Origin: Moritella sp. F3
GTDB lineage: Bacteria; Pseudomonadota; Gammaproteobacteria; Enterobacterales; Moritellaceae
Reading direction: 5' to 3'
Length of the DNA stretch: 64,000 nt
Assembly (NCBI RefSeq): GCF_015082335.1
Contig: NZ_BLRL01000012.1
Coordinates: 1-64,000, forward strand
The translations under genes were made by a program, and so were the position numbers. Positions 8,166 to 17,249 of the stretch are shown here, piece by piece. Below the pieces are notes generated by a model. The model made no database searches, was not told where the DNA came from, and saw only the letters and a list, made by a program, of their open reading frames with translations. Within the stretch, counting starts at the first letter, position 1. Every line of letters starts with the position of its first letter.

Positions 8166-9815
8166 TTATTTATAAACCATGCCATTTTTCGGAGCGAAAT
8201 CAGCAACGTTAATCGGTGAGTTAGCTTCAATGTATTCTTTCAGTACTTCAGCATCAACATAACCTGTGTTAACAAATGCGGAATGCGTAGATATTTTTGG
8301 ATAACCATCACCACCAGCAGCGTTAAACGATGGAATAGTGAAACGGTATGACTTCGCTAAATCAATCGCTTTACCTTTAATCACCACGTTAGATACTTTG
8401 TCGTTTGCAACAGTCATCGAGATACCAGCAAATTGCGCGAATGCACCAGAATCTTTCTGCTTAGTACCAACGACGTTTAAGTAATCCATTACCTCGCTAC
8501 CCGTCATATCAACATACGTGATGATATTGCCAAACGGTTGTACCGTTAATACATCTTTATATGTAATGTCTCCAGCATCGATTGACGCACGTACACCACC
8601 TGAATTCATAATACCGAAATCAGCTTTAGCGCGTTCCATATGTGCCGTTGCAATTAAACGGCCTAGATTAGTTTGGTTGTTACGTACCTCGTCACGGTCA
8701 CCTTGTAACAAACCATTGGAATTACCAATCTTGATATTTAGCGCGTCTTGGCCTTTTTCTTGGAACGGTTTTAATGTTGCAAGTACACTTGGATCTTGCA
8801 CAATCTCGTCTTGGATAAACACACGCGTTTTCTTACCGTCAACGTTGACTTTTTGCTTTAAGTTAACAGGAATAAGGTTGTACGATGCCAGTGTAAATTC
8901 ACCATTTTTGAAGGTGTAATCTGCACGGCCCACATATTTTCCCCATTCGTGTGCTTGTACAATGTCAGTACCGTTTTGCACATCGGGTGTACAGTCTTGA
9001 CCTGGTTTGAAGTTTGCGTATTCAGCGCCTTCCATACACACAGGTTCTTGTGAGTGACCACCGACAATCATATCTAGATCGCCTTCGTTAAGGTAACGCG
9101 CTAACTGCACATCGCCCGGTGCATTTGAACCGTTATCACCATTTAAGTAATGGCCCATATGCGTTGCAGCAATTATCACATCTGGATTTTCAGTTGCTTT
9201 CAATTCAGCAATTAATGCTTTCGCTTCCACTTTCGGATCGCGGAATTCTAATTCACTGATAAATTCAGGGTTACCAATCTTGGCAGTGTCTTCTGTCGTT
9301 AAACCGATAACAGCGATCTTGACACCGTCTTTATTAAAGATCTTGTAAGCGTCGAACATGCGCTCGCCATCTTTATAGATATTCGCAGAAATGAATGGGA
9401 AGTTTGCCCAGCCTTCTTGCTTAGCTAACACATCAAGTGAATTATCAAACTCATGATTACCTAATGTCATCGCATCATAACCAATCATATTCATACCGAT
9501 AAAATCAGGTTCTGCATCTTGCAAGTCTGATTCCGGTACACCGGTATTAATATCGCCACCAGATAACAATAATACAGAGCCGCCTTCAGATTTTACTTCA
9601 GCGCGGATGCTATTGATAAGGGTTGCACGTGCAGCCATGCCCCGTTCACCGTATTTGTTCTGCCAGAAATTACCGTGGTTATCATTGGTGTGCAGGATCG
9701 TCAGGTTATATTCTTTATCTTGTATCCATTCGTGCTGAGGTTGTTGGTCTGTTGTAGCGCAACCCGTTGCAATAGCAATGGTTAAAGCAGAAAGCGCTAT
9801 ATTTTTAAGTTTCAT
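8166..9815 (-). CDS. ushA: Second UshA/NutA-type 5'-nucleotidase, lipoprotein
   Basis: A 549-aa paralogue of the protein at 782-2452, with the same ligands (HTNDNHG, GGDINTG, LGNHEFD, GGHSQ) and substrate motifs (NSGGVRAS, QPFGN, FNAAGGDGYP). I start it at the ATG at 9815: this gives a clean lipoprotein signal ending in ATGC (Cys19) and has ACGGA 8 nt upstream. The longer open frame to 9863 would run through the opp terminator. Long tracts are nearly identical at DNA level to the first copy (for example around 8930-9080), while N-terminal and some C-terminal parts differ, which suggests gene conversion. It probably has its own promoter in 9816-9932. Same role as copy one; different regulation or substrate preference is possible but unproven. 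Confidence 0.94.
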   Translation of the reverse strand: MKLKNIALSALTIAIATGCATTDQQPQHEWIQDKEYNLTILHTNDNHGNFWQNKYGERGMAARATLINSIRAEVKSEGGSVLLLSGGDINTGVPESDLQDAEPDFIGMNMIGYDAMTLGNHEFDNSLDVLAKQEGWANFPFISANIYKDGERMFDAYKIFNKDGVKIAVIGLTTEDTAKIGNPEFISELEFRDPKVEAKALIAELKATENPDVIIAATHMGHYLNGDNGSNAPGDVQLARYLNEGDLDMIVGGHSQEPVCMEGAEYANFKPGQDCTPDVQNGTDIVQAHEWGKYVGRADYTFKNGEFTLASYNLIPVNLKQKVNVDGKKTRVFIQDEIVQDPSVLATLKPFQEKGQDALNIKIGNSNGLLQGDRDEVRNNQTNLGRLIATAHMERAKADFGIMNSGGVRASIDAGDITYKDVLTVQPFGNIITYVDMTGSEVMDYLNVVGTKQKDSGAFAQFAGISMTVANDKVSNVVIKGKAIDLAKSYRFTIPSFNAAGGDGYPKISTHSAFVNTGYVDAEVLKEYIEANSPINVADFAPKNGMVYK

Positions 9816-9843
9816 ATAATTATCCGTAATCTGGGGGAAAGAC

Positions 9844-9878
9844 AAAAAAATACCCATCAACACGTTGCTGACAGGTAT
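9844..9878 (-). terminator. Terminator of the opp operon
   Basis: Read on the minus strand, a 13-bp stem with several G-U pairs (9866-9878 with 9850-9862) runs into seven T (9844-9850), about 55 nt after the oppF stop. Confidence 0.75.
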
Positions 9879-9932
9879 AGAAGATTATGACTATTTTATG
9901 TTATTTTCAATCGCCTTATCTCGATAAAGGCA

Positions 9933-10994
9933 TTAAGCCACCAGCAAACAAGACACAGAATGTACTTCATCACCGACTAACGTCGGTTTCGTCTCTGCAC
10001 AACTTGCTTTAGCTACAGGGCAACGCGTACGGAACACACAGCCTGATGGCGGATTGAGTGGCGACGGTAAATCACCTTCTAGCATTTCAATTTTCTTCTG
10101 ACGTTCCAGTATCGGATCTGGGATCGGCACTGCAGACATCAAGGCTTTGGTATATGGGTGTTTAGGCTCTGCAAACAAGGCTTTTGACTCACCCAATTCA
10201 ACAGCATTACCCAGATACATCACTAATACACGATCGGAAATGTGTTTCACAATCGATAAATCATGGGCAATAAAGATCAGGCTTAAACCCAGTTCTTTTT
10301 GCAATGATTGCAATAAATTCACTACCTGTGCTTGTATCGATACATCCAAAGCAGATACCGGTTCATCACAAATGATCATCTTAGGCTTTAAGATAAGCGC
10401 ACGGGCAATACCAATACGCTGACACTGACCACCAGAGAACTCATGTGGGTAACGATTGATCACGTTCGGTAATAAACCTACCTTCGTCATCATCTCTTTA
10501 ACCTCCTCTCTCACTTCATCTTTAGTCAGACGAGGAAAGAAAGTACGTAGCGGCTCAGCAATAATATCACCCACCGTCATACGCGGGTTAAGCGACGCTA
10601 ACGGATCTTGGAAAATCATTTGAATTTCTTTACGTTTTTCACGCATTTCGTTGTGCGGTAAACGTGTTAGATCTTGGCCTAACCAAACCACATTACCGGC
10701 TGCAGCTGGCACTAAACCAATGAGAGCACGGGCAAAGGTTGATTTACCACAACCAGATTCCCCAACGACGCCTAATGTTTCACCTTCGTATAACTTGATA
10801 CTCACACCATCAACCGCTTTCAGTGGTGTCGGTGGCGCCCAAGGCCAAAATGACTTAGACGGAATATCAAATTGAACCTTCAGATTGTCCACTTCGAGTA
10901 GCAGTTCTTTCTTTACTGTTTGTACAGCAACTTTCTGTTGTTTTGTTGCTACAGCCTGCTCTGTTGATACTTGTTGTTTTTCAATAACAGTCAT
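9933..10994 (-). CDS. oppF: Oligopeptide ABC transporter ATPase OppF
   Basis: One of two ATPases that drive the OppBC channel on the cytoplasmic side. Walker A is GESGCGKST, the signature is FSGGQCQRIGIARAL, Walker B is MIICDEP, and the peptide-transporter C-terminal extension carries a Cys cluster (GCVFRTRCPVA). I start it at ATG 10994 (353 aa): it overlaps the oppD stop as TAATG, and the AGGGG upstream is about 8 nt away, too close for the alternative ATG at 11000. Last gene of the operon. The roughly 40 Lys/Gln/Val-rich residues before the ATPase core are longer than in E. coli OppF and uncharacterised. Confidence 0.95.
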   Translation of the reverse strand: MTVIEKQQVSTEQAVATKQQKVAVQTVKKELLLEVDNLKVQFDIPSKSFWPWAPPTPLKAVDGVSIKLYEGETLGVVGESGCGKSTFARALIGLVPAAAGNVVWLGQDLTRLPHNEMREKRKEIQMIFQDPLASLNPRMTVGDIIAEPLRTFFPRLTKDEVREEVKEMMTKVGLLPNVINRYPHEFSGGQCQRIGIARALILKPKMIICDEPVSALDVSIQAQVVNLLQSLQKELGLSLIFIAHDLSIVKHISDRVLVMYLGNAVELGESKALFAEPKHPYTKALMSAVPIPDPILERQKKIEMLEGDLPSPLNPPSGCVFRTRCPVAKASCAETKPTLVGDEVHSVSCLLVA

Positions 10995-11959
10995 TACCAT
11001 GTCCCCTGGTCTGAGAAGCAGGCACGTAAACGGTCGCCAGCGAATGGGATTAATTGTGGTTGTTCTTGTTGGCAGTTTTCTTGTGCTCGATGACAACGAT
11101 CTTGATACGCACAGCCTTTTGGCAATGATAACAAGTTAGGTGGATTACCCGGAATAGTCGGTAAAATATCACCTTCGGTATCTAAACGTGGAATAGACTT
11201 AAGTAGCCCCTCTGTATAAGGGTGGCTTGGTGTATAGAAGATGTCATTCACCTTGCCATACTCCATCGTACGACCAGCATACATCACCAATACTTTGTCA
11301 CAACTACCGGCAACCACACCTAAATCATGGGTGATCATAATAATCGCGGTATTAAATTTATCTTTCAATTCATTCAACAACTGCATGATTTGCGCCTGGA
11401 TCGTTACGTCCAATGCCGTTGTTGGTTCATCAGCAATCAATAACTTCGGACGACATAACAACGCCATCGCAATCATGACACGTTGGCGCATGCCACCCGA
11501 AAATTCATGTGGGTACATATTAATACGCATACGCGCTTCCGGGATCTTTACCGATTCCAGCATGAATACTGATTCTTCAAACGCTTCTTTACGTGACATA
11601 CCTTTATGATGAATAAGTACTTCCATCATCTGTTCACTGACCTTCATGTAAGGGTTCAATGATGTCATTGGGTCTTGGAAAATCATTGCGATTTGTTCTG
11701 CACGAACATGGTTAAGTTCTTTTTCCGGTAAATTTAAAATTTCTTTACCTTCGAACTTAGCACTACCAGTAATAATACCGTTTTTTGCCAGTAATCCCAT
11801 AATCGCAAATACGGTCTGAGATTTGCCCGAACCAGACTCGCCAACAATGCCCAGCGTTTCACCAGGGCTTAGAGAAAAATTTAAATCATTAACTGCAGTT
11901 ACATTACCGTCTTGGGTAGTAAACTCAACGCGTAGGTCTTTAACATCTAGTAAACTCAT
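10994..11959 (-). CDS. oppD: Oligopeptide ABC transporter ATPase OppD
   Basis: Partner ATPase of OppF, 321 aa. Walker [12 protein letters not shown]-loop MIFQDPMTSLNP, signature [15 protein letters not shown] and Walker [13 protein letters not shown] are intact. The C-terminal oligopeptide-transporter domain has the Cys-rich stretch GCAYQDRCHRAQENC. The length equals the family norm (about 330). It is separated from oppC by 114 nt, a wider gap than elsewhere in the operon, and is coupled to oppF by a TAATG overlap. Confidence 0.96.
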   Translation of the reverse strand: MSLLDVKDLRVEFTTQDGNVTAVNDLNFSLSPGETLGIVGESGSGKSQTVFAIMGLLAKNGIITGSAKFEGKEILNLPEKELNHVRAEQIAMIFQDPMTSLNPYMKVSEQMMEVLIHHKGMSRKEAFEESVFMLESVKIPEARMRINMYPHEFSGGMRQRVMIAMALLCRPKLLIADEPTTALDVTIQAQIMQLLNELKDKFNTAIIMITHDLGVVAGSCDKVLVMYAGRTMEYGKVNDIFYTPSHPYTEGLLKSIPRLDTEGDILPTIPGNPPNLLSLPKGCAYQDRCHRAQENCQQEQPQLIPFAGDRLRACFSDQGTW

Positions 11960-12073
11960 CTGACATCCTTAATCTTGTTCTAGCGCTACATCTAACTGTG
12001 TAGTCAGCAATATATTTTACGCTAGAATGACTTAAATTAGGTTCTGCTCACTTTAAGCCATTCTATTGAGCGA

Positions 12074-12976
12074 TTATCTGTCTTTTGGATCAAGCGCGTC
12101 ACGTAGACCATCGCCGACATAGTTAAAGCAGAACAGAGTGACAATCATGAACAGCGCTGGGAAACCTAGTTGCCAGATAGCCAGTTCCATCGTTTGTGCA
12201 CCTTCTTGCAATAACGCCCCCCAACTGGTCATAGGCTCTTGCACGCCTAAGCCTAGAAAGCTAAGAAAAGATTCAGTTAAAATCATGCTTGGAATAAGTA
12301 GTGTTGAATAAACAGCTACAATACCTAATACATTAGGTACGATATGACGGGTAATAATACCCCACTTACTCACACCACACACATGTGCCGCTTCGATGAA
12401 CTCTTTACCGCGTAAACTTAACGTTTGACCACGGACAATACGCGCCATGTCTAACCACGCAATCGCACCAATCGCCACAAAAATTAAGATAATGTCACGG
12501 CCAAAGAAAGTCACTAATACGATCACAAGGAACATAAACGGAATAGCGTAAAGGATCTCTAGGATACGCATCATCACACGGTCAGTTTTGCCACCGATGA
12601 AACCTGATGCAGCGCCGTATAAAGTACCGATAAGCACAGCAACGAATGCGCCCATCACACCAACCATCATCGAAATACGACCACCAATAAAGGTACGAAC
12701 CAGTAAGTCACGTCCTAAACTGTCAGTACCGAACCAATGCTCAGCAGATGGCGGCGCATGCATCGCATACCAATCCGTATCATCGAATGCATATTGGCTA
12801 AACATAGGCACGAAGATCACTGAAAGCGTGATCAGAAATAAGATGAACAAGCTCACCATCGCCGCTTTATTACGCATAAATCGAATACGCGCATCCTGCC
12901 ATAAACTACGGCCTTCAATCTCTAAATTTGTCGAGAAGTTGTTTAACGCTTCTACTTTTGCTGTTTTAGATAACAT
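12074..12976 (-). CDS. oppC: Oligopeptide ABC transporter permease OppC
   Basis: Inner-membrane permease with about six membrane segments after a soluble N-terminus (FMRNKAAMVSLFILFLITL). It has the HWFGTDSLGRD motif typical of OppC/DppC and the EAA loop EAAHVCGVSKWGIITRHI that contacts the ATPases. I choose ATG 12976 (300 aa, like E. coli 302): AAGGGA lies 6 nt upstream, and the longer frame to 13018 would overlap oppB by 32 nt with no ribosome site. It ends in DALDPKDR, as this family usually does. Confidence 0.95.
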   Translation of the reverse strand: MLSKTAKVEALNNFSTNLEIEGRSLWQDARIRFMRNKAAMVSLFILFLITLSVIFVPMFSQYAFDDTDWYAMHAPPSAEHWFGTDSLGRDLLVRTFIGGRISMMVGVMGAFVAVLIGTLYGAASGFIGGKTDRVMMRILEILYAIPFMFLVIVLVTFFGRDIILIFVAIGAIAWLDMARIVRGQTLSLRGKEFIEAAHVCGVSKWGIITRHIVPNVLGIVAVYSTLLIPSMILTESFLSFLGLGVQEPMTSWGALLQEGAQTMELAIWQLGFPALFMIVTLFCFNYVGDGLRDALDPKDR

Positions 12977-12986
12977 ACCTAATCCC

Positions 12987-13907
12987 TTAGTAACGAATTT
13001 TCGGATCAACATAAGCAAGTAGAATATCCACTACTGCATTGAATAAAATAAACAAGAATCCGATAAGGATCGTAACACCCATAACCAACGAGTAATCACG
13101 GTTAAACGCCGCGTTTACAAACAGCTTACCAATACCTGGTAGACCAAAAATTGTTTCAATGACCACAGAACCTGTGATGATACCAACGAAAGCAGGCCCC
13201 ATGTATGACACCACTGGTAACATCGCTGGTTTCAATGCATGTTTCATCACAATATATGGAAAGCTCAACCCTTTCGAACGCGCAGTACGAATAAAGTTAC
13301 TGTTCATGGTTTCAATCATGCTACCGCGGGTAATACGTGCGAAAGTAGCAACATATAACATCGACATACCTAACACAGGTAAAACCATGTATTTAAATGA
13401 ACCATCTAACCAACCACCAGCAGGGAACCAACCAAGATCAATAGAAAATAAATAAATAAGCGCAGGGGCGAGAACAAAAGAAGGCAGCACCACCCCGATC
13501 ATCGCGGTTGACATAATGCTGTAGTCTAACCACGTATTTTGTTTTAAGGCCGCCATCGTGCCGACAAAAACACCGAATACCAGTGCAAATACAAACGCGA
13601 AAGCACCGATTTTTGCAGACACCGGTAATGCCGAAGCAACCAGCTCATTCACAGTAAAATCTTTGTATTTAAAAGAAGGACCTAAGTCACCTTGGATGAC
13701 ATTAGTAAGATATGTGGTGTATTGCTCAAGTACTGGCTTGTCTAAACCATACTTAGCATTAATGTTTGCCATCACTTGTGGCGGCAGTGTTCTCTCACTT
13801 GAGAATGGGCTACCAGGGGCGAAGCGCATAAGGAAAAAAGACACGGTGATCAATACCAGCATCGTCGGTATTGCTTCTAGAATTCGTTTTAAGATGAATT
13901 TAAGCAT
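12987..13907 (-). CDS. oppB: Oligopeptide ABC transporter permease OppB
   Basis: Permease partner of OppC, 306 aa, the exact length of E. coli OppB. It starts with the family opening MLKFILKRILEAIPTMLVL, has an extended periplasmic loop after the first helix (FAPGSPFSSER), an EAA-type loop (TARSKGLSFPYIVMKHALK) and ends in YVDPKIRY. It lies 80 nt after oppA with a stem-loop in the gap and 10 nt before oppC. Confidence 0.96.
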   Translation of the reverse strand: MLKFILKRILEAIPTMLVLITVSFFLMRFAPGSPFSSERTLPPQVMANINAKYGLDKPVLEQYTTYLTNVIQGDLGPSFKYKDFTVNELVASALPVSAKIGAFAFVFALVFGVFVGTMAALKQNTWLDYSIMSTAMIGVVLPSFVLAPALIYLFSIDLGWFPAGGWLDGSFKYMVLPVLGMSMLYVATFARITRGSMIETMNSNFIRTARSKGLSFPYIVMKHALKPAMLPVVSYMGPAFVGIITGSVVIETIFGLPGIGKLFVNAAFNRDYSLVMGVTILIGFLFILFNAVVDILLAYVDPKIRY

Positions 13908-13944
13908 AATCTAACTCAATCTATGACAATTTAAATATCAGAAA

Positions 13945-13973
13945 AGGCTGCATGCGGATGACACATGCAGCTT
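13945..13973 (-). terminator. Attenuator-like stem-loop between oppA and oppB
   Basis: GCTGCATG (13947-13954) pairs with CATGCAGC (13964-13971), extended by one G-U and one A-U pair. On the minus-strand transcript the stem is followed by only four T (CCTTTTCTG). Such a leaky structure just after the binding-protein gene would let OppA be made in excess over the membrane parts, as is known for peptide transporters; here that is inferred. Confidence 0.55.
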
Positions 13974-13987
13974 GGTATGGAAAACTA

Positions 13988-15619
13988 TTACTCAGCGATG
14001 ATGTACATATCTTTAGAGTAAAGTTGATCTTGTGCGTTATTTTCCGCATAGCCGCCCACATGCGGGTTAACTAAACGTGCAGTAACATACTGATAGATAG
14101 GAGCAATTGGCATATCTTTCGTTAATAGTGCTTCTTGAGCATAATAAAGCTCTTGACGTTTCGCTTCAGATGTCGCTTTCACTGCATCTTTTGTTAGCTT
14201 GTCGTATGTTGAGCTCTTGTAGTGGATACCACCTGTTGTATTACTACCTTCCATTAATGAAGTGAAAGTAGATGCTTCATTATAATCACCACACCAACCA
14301 GCACGAGCGGCTTCAAAGTCACCCTGCTTTTTAGTTTCTAGGTAGGTTTTCCACTCTTGGTTTTCCAGTGTTACTGATACGCCTAAGTTTTTCTTCCACA
14401 TAGATGCAATGGCAACTGCAATTTTCTTGTGATTTTCTGACGTATTATACAATAGGCTAAATTCGAGAGGGTTTGACTTGTTGTAACCCGCTTCCGCTAA
14501 CAGCTCTTTCGCTTTTTCATTACGTTCTTTTTGAGTCAGCTTGCCATAAGCAGGTGTCTCAGGACTAAAATCAGCAACAATTTCAGGTGTTAAGAAGTAA
14601 GCAGGTTTTTGGCCTTGACCAAGAATTGCGTTAGCAACGATATTACGATCAATAGAATAAGAAATCGCTTTACGTACACGCACATCATCAAATGGTGGTT
14701 TATGCGTATTGAAGTTGTAGTAATAAGTACACAAGTTACCTTTAATCGCTACCGAATCAGCATGTTCTTTCTGTAAACGACGGAAATGCTCGTTTGGCAG
14801 TTCATAAGTAAAGTCAATTTCGCCAGATAGGAAACGATTCATTTCCGCAACTTGGTTTTCAATTGGTAAGTAAGTCACTTTGTTTAGTACTGTTTTTGCA
14901 TTATCCCAGTACTGCTCATTACGAGTTAGTTCTAGGCGTTCGTTCACAACCCATTTGTTCACCACAAACGCACCGTTACCAACGAAGTTTTCTGGTTTAG
15001 TCCATTTATCACCGAATTTTTCAACAGTCGCTTTATGTACAGGCTTCATCGTTGTGTGAGCCATCATTTTAACGAAATAAGGTACTGCTGTTTCGAGTGT
15101 TACTTCAAATGTGTTGGCATCAATCGCTTTAACACCCAAAGTAGACTTATCTTTGTTACCTTCAATAATATCAGACGCATTCACCATGGTAGTCATATCT
15201 AAATACCATGAATAAGGTGAAGCAGTGGCAGGATCAACTGCACGTTGGAAGCTATATACAAAATCATCAGCAGTTACAGCATCACCATTTGACCATTTCG
15301 CATCTTTACGTAGGTAAAAAGTGAATACTTTATTATCTGTAGTTTCCCAGCGTTCAGCCACACCCGGAATAGTTACACCGTTCGCATCTTGGTTTACAAG
15401 ACCTTCAAGTAGGTCACGCAATACATGCGATTCAGGCACACCTTCCACTTTTTGTGGGTCTAACGACGCAACTTCAGTACCGTTACCACGAACAAGTTCT
15501 TGGGTTTTAGCAAGCTTAACGCCGGTAGGAACTTCTGCTGCAGTAGCAGTGAGGGAAGTGGCAGCAAACGCAAGACCTGCGCCTAATAGTAGTGATTGGG
15601 TGATTTTATTTTTTAACAT
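13988..15619 (-). CDS. oppA: Periplasmic oligopeptide-binding protein OppA
   Basis: Captures peptides in the periplasm and delivers them to OppBC. The 543-aa product has a Sec signal peptide (MLKNKITQSLLLGAG then TATAA-E, about 28 residues) and no lipobox. Family 5 solute-binding landmarks include SLDPQKVEGVPESHVLRDLLEGL, the signature around AERWETTDNKVFTFYLRKDAKWSNG, and DVRVRKAISYSIDR. I start it at ATG 15619, with GGAG about 7 nt upstream; the frame continues to 15724, but that extension lacks a signal and a ribosome site. First gene of oppABCDF. The upstream 455 nt carry at least one CRP-like site. Confidence 0.96.
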   Translation of the reverse strand: MLKNKITQSLLLGAGLAFAATSLTATAAEVPTGVKLAKTQELVRGNGTEVASLDPQKVEGVPESHVLRDLLEGLVNQDANGVTIPGVAERWETTDNKVFTFYLRKDAKWSNGDAVTADDFVYSFQRAVDPATASPYSWYLDMTTMVNASDIIEGNKDKSTLGVKAIDANTFEVTLETAVPYFVKMMAHTTMKPVHKATVEKFGDKWTKPENFVGNGAFVVNKWVVNERLELTRNEQYWDNAKTVLNKVTYLPIENQVAEMNRFLSGEIDFTYELPNEHFRRLQKEHADSVAIKGNLCTYYYNFNTHKPPFDDVRVRKAISYSIDRNIVANAILGQGQKPAYFLTPEIVADFSPETPAYGKLTQKERNEKAKELLAEAGYNKSNPLEFSLLYNTSENHKKIAVAIASMWKKNLGVSVTLENQEWKTYLETKKQGDFEAARAGWCGDYNEASTFTSLMEGSNTTGGIHYKSSTYDKLTKDAVKATSEAKRQELYYAQEALLTKDMPIAPIYQYVTARLVNPHVGGYAENNAQDQLYSKDMYIIAE

Positions 15620-15941
15620 GTACAACTCCAGTACGACAATTACATCCATGACCTTTAAATTTGTTTTATATTTCAATTTTTGTTGAACTGAAATACCAAG
15701 CATCTCTAAAGGAGTAGTATTCACATTAACAATTAATTCATTTAATTGCTATATATTCTAAACTATCATCAATCAACAACCGTTAATACCTGCAATACGA
15801 CAATTGATAAGATTAAGTATCTAAATGTGACGCTAATATACTTAATTAGCCCTTATTGGAATATATACTCAACGATTTTCTCGTATTAATACTTATGACT
15901 GACGACTAATACCCTGAATTTATGGTTAAAATCGGTATTAA

Positions 15942-15957
15942 TGTGAGAGGTCTCACG
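15942..15957. promoter_or_regulatory. CRP-like binding site
   Basis: TGTGAGAGGTCTCACG has both half-sites of the CRP consensus TGTGA-N6-TCACA with one mismatch. Its centre lies about 80 nt upstream of the inferred lipase transcription start, a distance used by class I CRP promoters. It might also serve oppA on the other strand. Confidence 0.5.
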
Positions 15958-15993
15958 CTTTCGATTTGTTTCGAAAACGAACACGGACAAATA

Positions 15994-16021
15994 TTGACAC
16001 CTTCTAAAATGAACTTATATG
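15994..16021 (+). promoter_or_regulatory. Predicted sigma-70 promoter of the lipase gene
   Basis: TTGACA (15994-15999, perfect -35) is followed after 16 nt by TATATG (16016-16021). Transcription would start near 16030, about 45 nt before the ATG. Confidence 0.5.
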
Positions 16022-16074
16022 CTCAACACCGCAATCAAGACAACCTGTCTTATTGACTACTTTGAGGATAAAAA

Positions 16075-17148
16075 ATGAAACGGAACTTCAAAAAATTAAC
16101 ACTTGCAACCGTCCTTTCCACATTAATGACTAGCGCATCATTAATGGCGACACAAGCACATGCAGGTTGGTTTGATAAACCAGCACCAACGTTTGCCAAA
16201 ACTCAATATCCTATTGTGATGGTCGGTGGCGCATTTGCATTTGATAGTGCCATCGGCATTGATTATTGGTATGGCATTACCGATGCATTGCGTGAACAAG
16301 GTGCAGAGGTGTATGTCACAAACCTGTCAAGCTCAGAGCTGAATGAAGTACGTGGCGAAGAACTGGTTTACGATATCGAACAGATCTTAGCGTTAACCGG
16401 CGCAGACAAAGTAAATCTTATCGCACATAGCCAAGGTGCTTTAGCATCACGATTCGCAGCCAATGATGAACGAGTCAGCGATAGCATTGCATCTGTATCT
16501 ACCTCACATGGCATGAACAAAGGCACTCACTTCTCTGAAGGTTTCAGAAACGCCATTGAAGAAGGCAGCAGCATTGAAACAATTGGTGTCACCGTGATTA
16601 ACTTTGTCTTTAACACCCTAGAGTTACTGTCTGCTAAAGAAGACGCGAGTGACGGTGATTATGATAGCCCAGCACGTGGTGAACAGGACCTATTACGTCT
16701 TGCCCAAGCCACTGACCGTGAGCAAGTTGCACTTTATGCTGCTGAGTTTACCGATATGGCCGTTATGCCAACGCAAGACTGTATGTCCATTAACAACGGC
16801 GAGCAAGGTGAAGTAGACTCCGCTTTCTATGGTCAAACAGAATCCAATGGCATTAAATATTTCTCGTGGGGTGGCAATCAATACAGCACCAATGTGCTTG
16901 ACCCGCTCGATTCCATTCTAGTACCGATCTTCGGGCTATTTGTACCAGAATACAAAGGTGCAGATGGTTTTCAATGGGATGGTTTAGTGCCAGTGTGTGG
17001 CCAAGCCATTGGTGAAGTAATCAAACTCGATTATAACGCCAACCACTTCGATGCAATTAACCAGTTAATGGGACTTGGCAGCTGGAAGTTAAACATTCCA
17101 GCAATTTACACTAAACATGCCAATATGCTCGCGCAACAGGGTTTATAA
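16075..17148 (+). CDS. Secreted triacylglycerol lipase (foldase-dependent type)
   Basis: A 357-aa secreted alpha/beta hydrolase. The signal peptide ends near TQAHA-GW (about 32 residues). The mature protein opens with the Pseudomonas/Vibrio lipase pattern YPIVMVGG, and the nucleophile elbow is NLIAHSQGALASRF. The first residue of the elbow is Ala where Gly is usual in GHSQG, a variation seen in some lipases. Cys at MPTQDCMS and VPVCGQA could form the conserved disulfide; the catalytic His is probably in NANHFDAINQL. AGGA about 6-7 nt upstream supports the start. The foldase gene follows after 101 nt. Family I.1/I.2-like assignment is firm; substrate range is not visible. Confidence 0.92.
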   Translation: MKRNFKKLTLATVLSTLMTSASLMATQAHAGWFDKPAPTFAKTQYPIVMVGGAFAFDSAIGIDYWYGITDALREQGAEVYVTNLSSSELNEVRGEELVYDIEQILALTGADKVNLIAHSQGALASRFAANDERVSDSIASVSTSHGMNKGTHFSEGFRNAIEEGSSIETIGVTVINFVFNTLELLSAKEDASDGDYDSPARGEQDLLRLAQATDREQVALYAAEFTDMAVMPTQDCMSINNGEQGEVDSAFYGQTESNGIKYFSWGGNQYSTNVLDPLDSILVPIFGLFVPEYKGADGFQWDGLVPVCGQAIGEVIKLDYNANHFDAINQLMGLGSWKLNIPAIYTKHANMLAQQGL

Positions 17149-17249
17149 CGATTAGCACTAAACCGCTACAATTTAGAAAAATGATACGTTAATATTCACA
17201 GACCATTGCTTAAAAGAGCGTTGTTTTGGTCTTTTATCAGGATGATAGA

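Larger units (their letters stand above)
15620..16074. other. Divergent oppA/lipase control region
   Basis: This 455-nt gap separates two genes read away from each other, so both promoters must lie here. No coding frame is apparent. It holds a CRP-like palindrome (15942-15957) and a good lipase promoter (15994-16021). Confidence 0.7.

Noticed and set aside
8518..8919. 133-codon frame opposite the second nucleotidase gene
   Set aside because: It lies wholly inside a conserved gene on the other strand, and its translation has no family features.
9816..9863. N-terminal extension of the second nucleotidase
   Set aside because: It would cross the opp terminator and put 16 residues in front of a clear lipoprotein signal.
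10995..11096. N-terminal extension of OppF
   Set aside because: It overlaps oppD by about 100 nt; the start coupled to the oppD stop has a ribosome site.
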